A stretch of DNA of 64,000 nucleotides from Zoogloea sp. 1C4 (GTDB taxonomy: Bacteria > Pseudomonadota > Gammaproteobacteria > Burkholderiales > Rhodocyclaceae), in contig NZ_SSXU01000009.1 of the NCBI RefSeq assembly GCF_009469605.1, positions 1-64,000 of the forward strand, written 5' to 3'. Numbering within the stretch: the first letter of the stretch is position 1; every line of letters begins with the position of its first letter. Made by a program: the position numbers and the translations under genes. The notes beneath the pieces are model-generated. The model saw nothing but the letters and a program-made list of their open reading frames with translations, was not told where the DNA came from and made no database searches. This document shows, piece by piece, positions 58,501 to 62,016 of the stretch.

Positions 58501-60510
58501 GGCTTCACCGGCACGCTGGCGGGCGACGTGCTGAGCGTGGCCAGCGCCAGCGGCGTGTTTGCCGACAAGAACGCCGGCACCGGCAAGACGGTGAGCATCG
58601 GCAACATCGTGCTGGGCGGCGCGGACGCAGGCAACTACGTCTTCACCGGCGCGGCCACCACCACCGCCGACATCACCCCGAAGGCGATCACCGTGAGCGG
58701 CATCACCGCCAGCAACAAGGTGTATGACGCCACCACCGCCGCCACCCTCAACACCGGCGCCGCCAGCTTCAGCGGCCTGGTGGGCAGCGACAGCGTGGGC
58801 GTCAGCGGCACCGGCCAGTTTGCCGACAAGAACGTCGGCACAGCCAAGGCGGTGGCGATCACCAGCCTTGTCCTCGACGGCGCCGACGCCGGCAACTACA
58901 CGGTGACGACCAGCGCGGCACCGACCGCCGACATCACCCCGCGGGCCCTCACCGCCGATGGCATCAGCGCCGCCAGCAAGGTGTACGACGGCACCACCGC
59001 GGCCACCCTCGACACCACTGCCGGCCGCCTCACCAGCGGCGTGCAGGGTGCCGACGACGTGAGCCTGGTGGCCACCGCGGCCACCGGCAGCTTCGCCAGC
59101 AAGAACGTGGGCGTGGCCAAGGCGGTCACCGTCAGCGGCCTGGCCCTGGGCGGCGCCGATGCAGGCAACTACACCATTGGCGATGCGGCGGCGTTTGCCG
59201 ACATTACCGCCAAGGCCCTCACCGCCAGCGGCATCATTGCCGCCAACAAGGTGTACGACGGCACCCGCGTGGCCAGCGTCGACGCCGGCGCTGCGGTGCT
59301 GGCCGGCGTGGTGATGGGCGACACGGTGGGCATCGACGCCAGTGGCGTGACCGGCAGCTTCGCCAACAAGCAGGCTGGCAGCGCCAGGGCGGTGACCATC
59401 GCCGGTCTGGGCCTCACCGGCGCCGACGCCGGCAACTACACGGTCAGCGACCTCTCCGGCGCCACTGCCGACGTGGCCGCCCGTGCCCTGACGGTTGCTG
59501 TCAGCACCAACGGCAAGCTGTACGACGGCAGCACCAGCGCCCCGGTCAGCCTGTCCGACAACCGTCTGGCCGGCGATCTGCTGAATCTGTCCTACACCAG
59601 CGCCAGCTTCGATACGGCGGAAGTCGGCCTCGGCAAGCCGATCCAGGTGCAGGGCATCGCCCTGGCCGGTGCCGACGCGGGCAACTACCGCCTCGTCGCC
59701 ACCACCGCCAGCACCACCGGCAACATCTCGGCGCTGGATAGCGTCGTGCCGCCGCCGCCGGTTCCGGCCACCCCGGTCACCACCTACACGCCGGTGCAGC
59801 CGCAGGCGCAGGTGTTCGATTCGGCCCTGCCGGGCACGGGCGGCTCCAGCGGCGTGGTGGGCGGCTCGGGTGGGGTTTCCGGCGGTCTCGCTGGCGGCAG
59901 CGCCAGCAGCGGCCTCACCGGCGCCACGGGAGGTGGTCTTGGCGGTGCGGGCGGAGGCCTGGGTGGCAGTGGCACCGCGTCGTCCGGCCTGGGCGCGGGT
60001 GGTTCGGGCGGCATCGCCTCGGGCGCCGGCATCGGTTCCGGTTCCGGTACGGCGGGCAGCGGCGGCGTGCAGGCGGGGGCTCCGGCCACCGCAGGCAGCG
60101 GCGGTGTGTCCGGCGCGGTTTCGGCGCCGGCCGCTGGCAGCGGTTCGGGGGCGTCGTCGGCGGTGACTTCCGAGGGCAGCCAGTCCGGCGTCAATGTGCA
60201 GCTCCTGCAGGCCCCGGCCAGCACGCAGACGGGCCTCGTGCGGGTGAGCATCCCGCGCGGCGAGTCCACCTTCGTGTTCAGCGTGCCGAAGGATGTCTAT
60301 GCCGGCGAAGGGCAGTCTGCCCTTGCCGCCAGCACCATCCGCATGGAAAACGGCAGCCCGGTGCCGGCGTGGATCAAGCACGATCCGCAGAGCATGAGCG
60401 TGTCGGCCACCAACGTGCCGCCGGGCGGTCTGCCGGTGCGCCTGCTGCTGACCATCGGCGGCAAGGTGACCACCGTGGTCATCGGCACCACCGACCAGGG
60501 CGGCCAGTAA
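40600..60510 (+). CDS. giant two-partner secretion exoprotein (TpsA, filamentous haemagglutinin type), 6,636 aa
   Basis: An ESPR-type extended signal starts with MNRIYRLVWSHRHDAWVVV and continues with a hydrophobic core to AFAAPP. The N-terminal haemagglutination-activity (TPS) domain spans about 75-330 (GGARMDINQASNRAVIDW, LVLVNPNGVYFGKG). Then comes a low-complexity beta-helix stalk of more than 4,000 residues, five approx. 100-residue imperfect repeats (nt 50490-51800), 22 YDG/MBG-type repeats (nt 53920-59720), a Gly/Ser-rich linker (residues about 6410-6530) and a short C-terminal beta domain. It begins at ATG 40600 after AAGGAG; ATG 40618 is an alternative. It is partnered by TpsB at 38047. 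Predicted role: surface adhesion, aggregation or biofilm. Confidence 0.93.
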   Translation: MNGHASMNRIYRLVWSHRHDAWVVVAEIARGRGKSSGVTGSEARVGGAAAATVTGEGAGRWRERLLGAALLTFGMNAFAAPPAAGQLPTGGNVVAGQAAISQGGARMDINQASNRAVIDWSSYNVGAAAQVNYNQPSAASATLNRVMDTQASQILGKITANGQLVLVNPNGVYFGKGSSVDVGGLVASTHDVANADFMAGKSSFARNGSTGSVVNEGELRAALGGYIALLAPEVRNEGVIVARMGTVALASGERVTLQFDGNNSLAGIVVEPSKIKALVENKGAVVAPGGVIILSARAVDRLQGGIVRNSGKLEATGMAMKGGKIVLEASDRVENTGTVSADAGRDGSPAGEVSVTAPVVVNSGTISAKGAAATEPVVAGASRSGGRVSITADTVTQTATGKLDVSGADKGGEVTVKAAQDVAVSGTVDATAEAGEGGAVHVEAGNNITLSAATMDVSGLLAGGQVRLEGGPRKAPTAPADNTPPTTAILDSSSLRAGSRRGRGGSITLTGDHVGLFEGAELDASGATGGGTVLVGGDYQGKNPDIANAQATFVAEGAVIRADATDAGNGGKVIVWADGNTRFLGQISAQGGAHGGDGGFAEVSGKGVLDFRGQVNLLASAGQAGSLLLDPHNLTISGGADTIASGFDADGDDSVLSVATLQNALANGNVTVTTGSGGSQAGNITVASTLGWFSNYSLSLTAANNITVNSGVSMIAAGNGNMILTATGGALSNAGTVRTYGGNLTVVAGGAVSGAGVYDVAGTASFTAGGNIDLTTASNRFVGAMSLATTSGSVQLVNSVATVLNGASATSGVSIASGGSITTGGSATGLDSGSGALTLSTASGSNGSIIYTGNVHAGGDTSVSADGLGAISLAHITGAVTVVSASAGGAITLGDSSTGAVTLDSASGNVISGTAGSAGQASGTVSVTGTSITLNDPIRTKGGRVNLTATSGDVTAIAGANIVTTADGDTGTASGVVSVTAQGNVTLQAITTTGANNLLGVGSNAAAVGITATTGDVNVGAITTSGGDATPEASNPTNRNGGNAGNIIIGAPGTGKNIYLNGDLLAIGGGYSGASTQGLGGYIELQTPTILTANRLVSTGATSGNIYALSTIDSDGTARSLTLTAGTGDVRLRGVVGGSAPLSSFTVSSSANTTVEKNLTTNAAGGVTINASYNIHLGDDTVANGSGAMTVDTRTGNGTVTLNTINTWLDDAVTFTRGSGAISVAQNLYSKAAERNDLTFNGTGGGAISVGWDVGGGSVGGANSLGDILVSTGTDLSLNRNVSAKSLVAVNSTGRLLINGSNIYAQYYDGASGLQLQTTGSANNVAGDENVTVYGSVTSTASGAPISIAAPNGTLTLANYADLTTAAGAITLSASGNISNGYDTDLTSTGGAITVSSSAGALNLTGDYLDITTTSGQVNLSGVGVTFGNTGAAGMASTVNAGSGKIRVNGGGGRIQSYGTLTSTDADTAGTSAILLQNAYVATASSGAVVIRAATATGGTLEIGQLSGGSAASNADVRGDVLQYDSGASYSDTINIKTLKVASTTTINVGDNSNIIDELGGVTLGGALTIQAKGRVTGMALTGDVTATGVDIRTGVGALAVGTRNITATTGNVVLRGRGITQSAGSTISSTSGTVTLYGSDYATNTLGDVTLAGTVNAGSNSSAAVTIDDTAAVQLGDITAGVAGNRGGLVLGSNTYQSLNGSGGHWLYANGAVSQAANTAVKVGVIQAFQLGGPLNLSNVTNEIGQVGYVRRGGAITLYDKDAEGNGLLLTNIYDGSYDTLLTATTEGAMTLSGTNRGKGMVLTAGAGGFSASGSIEGHHGGAGKITITTTGGANLTSGTMYAKGIEIYSGAAGIINSVDLQAHHGGGGDLILDAGGGNVTLNNRLYIIGSGNDIFIQNANNVQLHNIELRSGSKVVLGGVGTGVGGADVPLTGNVTQVGRIYSESDTTDVIGAVAGSVNMNSSNQFYRLGYFATGGNFNLYNQDRNLTVVGAVSSASGNVSISNGNYGITLTSTGSLSANAATKSVSVGGYGGNTNGWVNIQGAISAGTGGIALTGGGSITNNSTGTLTTYGISAGEYASGGGNIALTGRGIIQASRSINATGGSVGTGPSTGTSGGTITLTGHDGTASGDIVLSGTVQTASASASAVTIRGTSALALPNISAPNGGLVLGDSTPTIGAITGAITQSATTSVDIKTLNVTGGSSAVLANTGNKIFQLGAISVGDNAAVQYDFDAYDSTSGLSLTQSITSAGGLRLRTATGDGASGALAIGVRSITAHGDVFLGGDSVTQSLGSVIDADSGSIRVDGGSNAFNISLLGTTQTASTAGTAIEIVGATNATLNVVSATAGTVTLGVSGKEVTGTVAQVADTGTLSAATLAGKAGVVTLNKTYLDNLGSFITTGALTLKDLGGAGTAGLKLTGDVVAGAASSIETTDGVLDLDTHSVDATGVDMVLKGIAVSQTTGSSIKSTTASIFGNTGNITLDSALNDFTGQVTVTSTGSQVSIRDANQLSMNALTGKLAQSTSITAIAGTQLVLATENLTTTTGNIEFRSLDGNLTTPGTLTTGSGSVSLYATTSTPAVATNGNVQVNQTITTGSGSVNVVAQKEVNLSKSVISTSGNLLLSGDTITHSTGSAGAPLMLQTGGAGTIDVTASGTGGFVMGQYYSYQAGTGTISITSGSTADLANISSSGAVTVDAVGLVQQVGAGATLASDSLAVTTANNGSITLTNATNDVAKLSLRSRNAGGAAAGSGTITYNDANGFAVRQIETTGAATLTAHGAISTDSSGFPGTVVADTLTVKSLSNSGADIILNAAGNDVNSLTVKVRDAADAAIAGSTSTPSGTIRFTDADGFSVTSVETLGSTVLNSAGPVTQTGAILSAKLGLQGSGSYTLNAANTGVPLNEVSTFASDATGAVNLSSKLALTIGSVNPTGITTGGASISLSAPGIDSAGQTIDTRSATPGTAGGSVSLTTTATGSTGNLRTGNIITSGSDADIGLGGAGGDAGNITLTTAGDTLTVAGAITARGGAGDGAGANGNGGTVRLNAAAGAVSQADGSNEINAGKLLVNAAKASSLLDTTNAVDLVAAKITGVGEGFTYRSGADYAVGGGDGVVTGISTQGGAIDLGSSPVAVTVSEAITTRGGSFSATGVGSFDSSSVAISTLGDITYAAGAYQNGGAINVATTASGGNVHTGTLVTSGSAGASGASAGSVTLNADGVLTTSTITALGQGTGTGTGGAVDLTGGSGVHLAGSIDTSGGVAATAAAGGNISVTGPAQVSGGDRVLSTGAGSGNVVFNGSLDADGTPRGLTVSVGTGNATFSSTVGGTSPLGALVVNSAGTTRFDAAVSAASVTTDEPGTTLLNGNVTTSGAQVYHDIVEVRSGITLGTTNGAVTFDKTVDSETGETNALTVSTGSGNVTFTDVVGSTTTLGAVTVNSTGTTKFNAAVTAASVATNAGGTTQINGNITTTGTQTYNDAVELQAPLTLATTDSAVTFGGSVDSQVTGGVGEANPLTVNAGTGDVSFMGVVGGAVKGAPGAIVVNSGGTTLFNAAVTAASVTTDAPGKTQLGGNITTTGAQHFQDDVEVLTAVSLATTNSAVSFDKAVDSAAGQTAALTVGSGSADVTFSGLVGGTTALGALAVDSTGTTLFADAVRAASVTTNAGGTTRLGGNVTTGGAQTYNDAVELLTGVTVTTTNSAVSFGGTLNSEAGEGNNLTVVAGSGDVSFTGAVGGAASGRLGTLTVTSAHDVTANAISAGALVQTAGSGTTTLNGAVDTDTAAGVSLAGTHLAVNAGITTTNGGGVTLNQSGTTALSASGDINADGAVHITAGGGISTAGDITTNGADVTFASAATLTGPVSINTGGGTSTIQFASTVDSDAAGTPRTLRLATGSGGLNFVAALGGTHALDELRLESAGVITQSGAAPIKAAKLAIKSAGNVTLANTGNDVDVLAALLSGGASLAFVDQDGVEVGTVDTAALQIVGITNTAGSSSVSLTLGGPLTQAVGAPILIGGNLTLDTSAYEAADVAVKNVHAAGTVLDDSLIAGAFTLDSTGAVTQKAGTPPAEDAFLQVGGSFDLVGAGQFSSGNSSKNLIGGGSAAVSGNEIRLFGVITLSMSGTTLQASAFNGVTTSTASVAGAKLASGLQVVSDAGGKTISAVASGNAIVLNDSNNIGGLLKITTKGTFSDSGSSGITGINQSGALDLGAISLIVQQSAANAGSAVSGAGALNLGNAGNQFSGHVAATAVGMNATLNASGDLALGSVTAANLAVGSTGNLTQAANTAVRVGTLAITGAQSVTLDNANRIGTVAASSVSGALSLANAQTLAVGTAGGIDGITASGPVTLRTTSGDIVLDKGITVSGASDITLASAANFTNHAGAAALTVDTGHWQVWSTDPAADTLGGLAPDFKQYDATYGTTSVLGTGNGLLYTLAPELSVALTGSVERVYDSTVTATLVQGNYNVTAGLLAGDAVVFGTAGTFDDKNVGNAKKVSVSPVIDSASAGSIVVYGYKLASGSTAIDANIGKITKATLSAVTGITASDKTYDGNDSATLATGSAGFTGKYAGDVLAVDTATGNFASKNASATSGTVNITGITLTGTDAGNYALADTTASTTATINPFAVSLTGSRVYDGTTVVGTGDLTLGTLVGSETLALSGSGSVATRHVGTGKTVDVSGLSLVGDGTAGAGLASNYTFVGGSQTVDVTKANLSVTTSDVTKTYDGSLSAAGTAVVAAGGTQLFGADNLSGGTFAFTNANAGTSKTVNTSAVTVNDGNSGGNYTVSYVANTTSTIDKAAITVSTSDVTKTYDGTLTAAGTAVVTAGTLYTNASNGGALDNLSGGSFAFTDANAGTGNKTVTVGGVTVNDGASGGNYIVTYASNTTSTINPYAVSLTGSRVYDGTTVVNTGDLTLGTLVGSETLALSGTGSVATRHVGTGKTVDVSGLSLVGDGTAGAGLASNYTFVGGSQTVDVTKANLSVTTSDVTKTYDGSLSAAGTAVVAAGGTQLFGADNLSGGTFAFTNANAGTSKTVNTSAVTVNDGNSGGNYTVSYVANTTSTIDKAAITVSTSNVTKTYDGTLTAAGTAVVTAGTLYTNASNGGALDNLSGGSFAFTDANAGTGNKTVTVGGVTVNDGASGGNYTVTYASNTTSTINPYAVSLTGSRVYDGTTVVGTGDLTLGTLVGSETLTLSGAGSVATRHVGTGKTVDVSGLSLVGDGTAGAGLASNYTFVGGSQTVDVTKANLSVTTSDVTKTYDGSLSAAGTAVVAAGGTQLFGADNLSGGTFAFTNANAGTSKTVNTSAVTVNDGNSGGNYTVSYVANSTSTIDKAAITVSTSDVTKTYDGTLSAAGTAVVTAGTLYTNASNGGALDNLSGGSFAFTDANAGTGNKTVTVGGVTVNDGASGGNYTVTYASNTASTIDKAAITVGTSDVTKAYDGGLSANGTPVVLSGTLYTNASNGGALDSLSGGTYAFTDKNAGSGKTVTVGGVTVNDGASGGNYAVTYASNTTSTIDKAQLTVVADVADRTYDGTLNATLNGMSLVGLVGSETVIPVSAGTTRFADKNAGTGKTVTITGIGLLDGLNGGVATNYQVASTATGTASIVRANVNVVGVVAMDKVYDGTTTATINTSVAGLTGVIGADDVSIGTITGSFDTKNVGANKLVNGSAFVLSGADGGNYNLIQPTGMHASITPRALTVSATGVDKVYDGTTTATVSLADNRVNGDVLTLGYTANFLDKNVGLNKYVGVSGISLSGTDAGNYTANTTTAAFANISKATLNVSAAGINKAYDGNTTASVTLSDNRASGDSLAVSYTGAAFSDANGGLGKTVTVNGISVSGADIGNYTFNTTAITTADILGRLLTISGVQALGKVYDGTTAAVLGTGGAVLSGLLDGDVVSVGLGSGVFADKNAGTGKAVTVTGIALSGANAGSYTLQLPVGLTADITPASLTAVTGITAASKVYDGNVAAALNTGAAGFTGTLAGDVLSVASASGVFADKNAGTGKTVSIGNIVLGGADAGNYVFTGAATTTADITPKAITVSGITASNKVYDATTAATLNTGAASFSGLVGSDSVGVSGTGQFADKNVGTAKAVAITSLVLDGADAGNYTVTTSAAPTADITPRALTADGISAASKVYDGTTAATLDTTAGRLTSGVQGADDVSLVATAATGSFASKNVGVAKAVTVSGLALGGADAGNYTIGDAAAFADITAKALTASGIIAANKVYDGTRVASVDAGAAVLAGVVMGDTVGIDASGVTGSFANKQAGSARAVTIAGLGLTGADAGNYTVSDLSGATADVAARALTVAVSTNGKLYDGSTSAPVSLSDNRLAGDLLNLSYTSASFDTAEVGLGKPIQVQGIALAGADAGNYRLVATTASTTGNISALDSVVPPPPVPATPVTTYTPVQPQAQVFDSALPGTGGSSGVVGGSGGVSGGLAGGSASSGLTGATGGGLGGAGGGLGGSGTASSGLGAGGSGGIASGAGIGSGSGTAGSGGVQAGAPATAGSGGVSGAVSAPAAGSGSGASSAVTSEGSQSGVNVQLLQAPASTQTGLVRVSIPRGESTFVFSVPKDVYAGEGQSALAASTIRMENGSPVPAWIKHDPQSMSVSATNVPPGGLPVRLLLTIGGKVTTVVIGTTDQGGQ
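50490..51800 (+). repeat. about five imperfect ~100-residue repeats in the exoprotein stalk
   Basis: The segment cycles through GNVTTSGAQVYHDIVEV-, AVTFDKTVDSETGETNALTV- and LGALVVNSAGTT-like blocks about five times, one cycle taking about 300 bp. Copies differ at many positions, so the duplication is old compared with 54463-56856. Confidence 0.65.
53920..59720 (+). repeat. 22 YDG/MBG-type repeats
   Basis: I count 22 occurrences of a (K/R)x(Y/F)DG/S-type start (such as DKVYDGTTTATI, SRVYDGTTVVGTG, TKTYDGSLSAAG), each followed by FxDKNAGTGKTV and GNYT. These are the YDG/MBG domains found in bacterial adhesins, each about 80 residues. Confidence 0.8.
54463..56856 (+). repeat. 798-bp near-identical tandem triplication
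   Basis: CTCACCGGCAGCCGCGT starts at 54463, 55261 and 56059, exactly 798 bp (266 codons) apart. Each copy contains three YDG domains in the same order and differs at only a few positions. The third copy diverges at its end (ASTIDKAAITVG instead of TSTINPYAVS). Confidence 0.9.
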
Positions 60511-60564
60511 GCGCCAGCAAGGGCTGGGAGGGGGAGGGCGGCAGTGGTCGCCCTCCTGAGAGAT

Positions 60565-60619
60565 CGGCGAGTTTCCACCCGGCCGGGGCAGCCAGCCGGG
60601 TGGGGACTCGCCGGTTTTT
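60565..60619 (+). terminator. rho-independent terminator after the exoprotein gene
   Basis: CGGCGAGTTTCCACCCGGC (60565-60583) pairs over 19 positions (two G-U pairs) with GCCGGGTGGGGACTCGCCG (60595-60613), followed by TTTTT. The 3' end of tpsA lies 54 nt upstream. Confidence 0.85.
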
Positions 60620-60696
60620 CGTGGACCGGGCGGGCCGTCACCCCACCATCACCTGCCGGTAACGCCCGTGCAGCATCCGCCGGCGACACTGGGCGG

Positions 60697-61899
60697 ATGG
60701 ACAACGCCGGACTCGTCTGCCAGGAAATCGTCAGCCACAAGGGCCCGCTGCGGGTTGCCGTGGTGACCGAAACCTATCCGCCCGAAATCAACGGGGTGGC
60801 GATGACCACCGGGCGCATGGTGGAGGGGCTCGTCGCCGCCGGCCACCGGGTGGATCTGATCCGCCCGCGCCAGGCCCACGAAGGAGCCGTCATTGCCGCC
60901 GACGGGGTCGAGCAGATGCTCGCCCGGGGCATCCCGATCCCCAAATACGCCAACCTGCAGCTCGGGCTGCCGGCCCAGAAGGTGCTGCTGCGGCGCTGGT
61001 CGCACCAGCGGCCGGACGTGGTGCAGGTGGTCACCGAGGGGCCGCTGGGCTGGTCGGCGCTCACCGCGGCGCGCAAGCTGCGCCTGCCGGTGATCAGCGA
61101 GTTCCACACCAACTTCCACCGCTACACCGGCCACTACGGCGTGGGCTGGCTCAAGCGGCCCATCGCGGCCTACCTGCGCAAGTTCCACAACCGGGCCGAC
61201 CTGACCCTGGTGCCCACCCGCGCCCTGTGCGCCGAGCTGGCGGGGCAGGGCATCCCGCGGGTGGATGTGGTCTCCCGCGGGGTGGATACGACCCTCTTCG
61301 ACCCCGCTCGGCGTAGCGATGCCCTGCGCCGCCAGTGGGGGCTGGCGCCCGATGATCTGGCGGTGCTGTACGTGGGGCGCATCGCCCCCGAGAAGAACCT
61401 GGCCCTGCTGGAGCAGGCCTTCGTGGCCGTGCGGGCCCGCCACCCTCGGGCGCGGCTGGTGCTGGTGGGCGATGGCCCGGCCCTGCCGCAGCTGCGGGCG
61501 CGGCTGCCCGAGGCGGTGTGCGTCGGCGCCCAGACCGGCGTGCTGCTGGCCGCGCATTACGCCAGCGCCGATCTGTTCGTGTTTCCAAGTCTTACCGAAA
61601 CCTACGGCAACGTGGTGGCCGAGGCGCTCGCCAGCGGTCTGCCGGTGGTAGCCTACCGGGACGCTGCTGCCCATGAACTGATCGACCACCGGGTACACGG
61701 ATGGCTGGCCGAGCCGGGCGACGAGCCCGGCTTCGTGGCCGGGGCGGTGGCGCTGGCCGAATCCCCCGACCTTCGCGCGAGCCTGCATCTGGCGGCGCGG
61801 GCCCGGGTGGATAGTCTGGCGTGGCGGGTGATCGTCGAACGGCTGGTGGGAATCCAGCGCCAGGTGATCCTCAGCGCCCCGATCTTCGCCCGCCGATAA
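60697..61899 (+). CDS. GT4-family glycosyltransferase
   Basis: The 400-residue enzyme has the GT-B fold signatures: VVTETYPPEINGVAMTTGRM, HEFHTNFHRY-type segment ISEFHTNFHRYTG, VVSRGVDTTLFDP, LYVGRIAPEKNLALLEQA, and the nucleotide-sugar segment PSLTETYGNVVAEALASG. It resembles mannosyl-/glucosyltransferases acting on lipids (such as MgtA/PimB-like). Start at ATG 60697; the preceding 51 in-frame codons overlap the terminator and are not coding. Acceptor unknown. Confidence 0.88.
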   Translation: MDNAGLVCQEIVSHKGPLRVAVVTETYPPEINGVAMTTGRMVEGLVAAGHRVDLIRPRQAHEGAVIAADGVEQMLARGIPIPKYANLQLGLPAQKVLLRRWSHQRPDVVQVVTEGPLGWSALTAARKLRLPVISEFHTNFHRYTGHYGVGWLKRPIAAYLRKFHNRADLTLVPTRALCAELAGQGIPRVDVVSRGVDTTLFDPARRSDALRRQWGLAPDDLAVLYVGRIAPEKNLALLEQAFVAVRARHPRARLVLVGDGPALPQLRARLPEAVCVGAQTGVLLAAHYASADLFVFPSLTETYGNVVAEALASGLPVVAYRDAAAHELIDHRVHGWLAEPGDEPGFVAGAVALAESPDLRASLHLAARARVDSLAWRVIVERLVGIQRQVILSAPIFARR

Positions 61900-62016
61900 G
61901 GCCCGTCACCGCGCCCAGCCTTCAGGGCAGCAGCTGGATGCCGATAGAGAGCGACAGGCCTTCGCAACGGGTTGCGAAAGGTCGAGCCCGCTTGCCGATC
62001 CAGGTCGCCGCCGCCC

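Noticed and set aside
40426-60381. 6,651-residue minus-strand frame as a real protein
   Set aside because: It lies entirely antisense to the TPS exoprotein, has a low-complexity Gly/Ala/His/Asp/Val composition that mirrors the sense repeats, shares none of the features of a protein family, and has no credible ribosome binding site.
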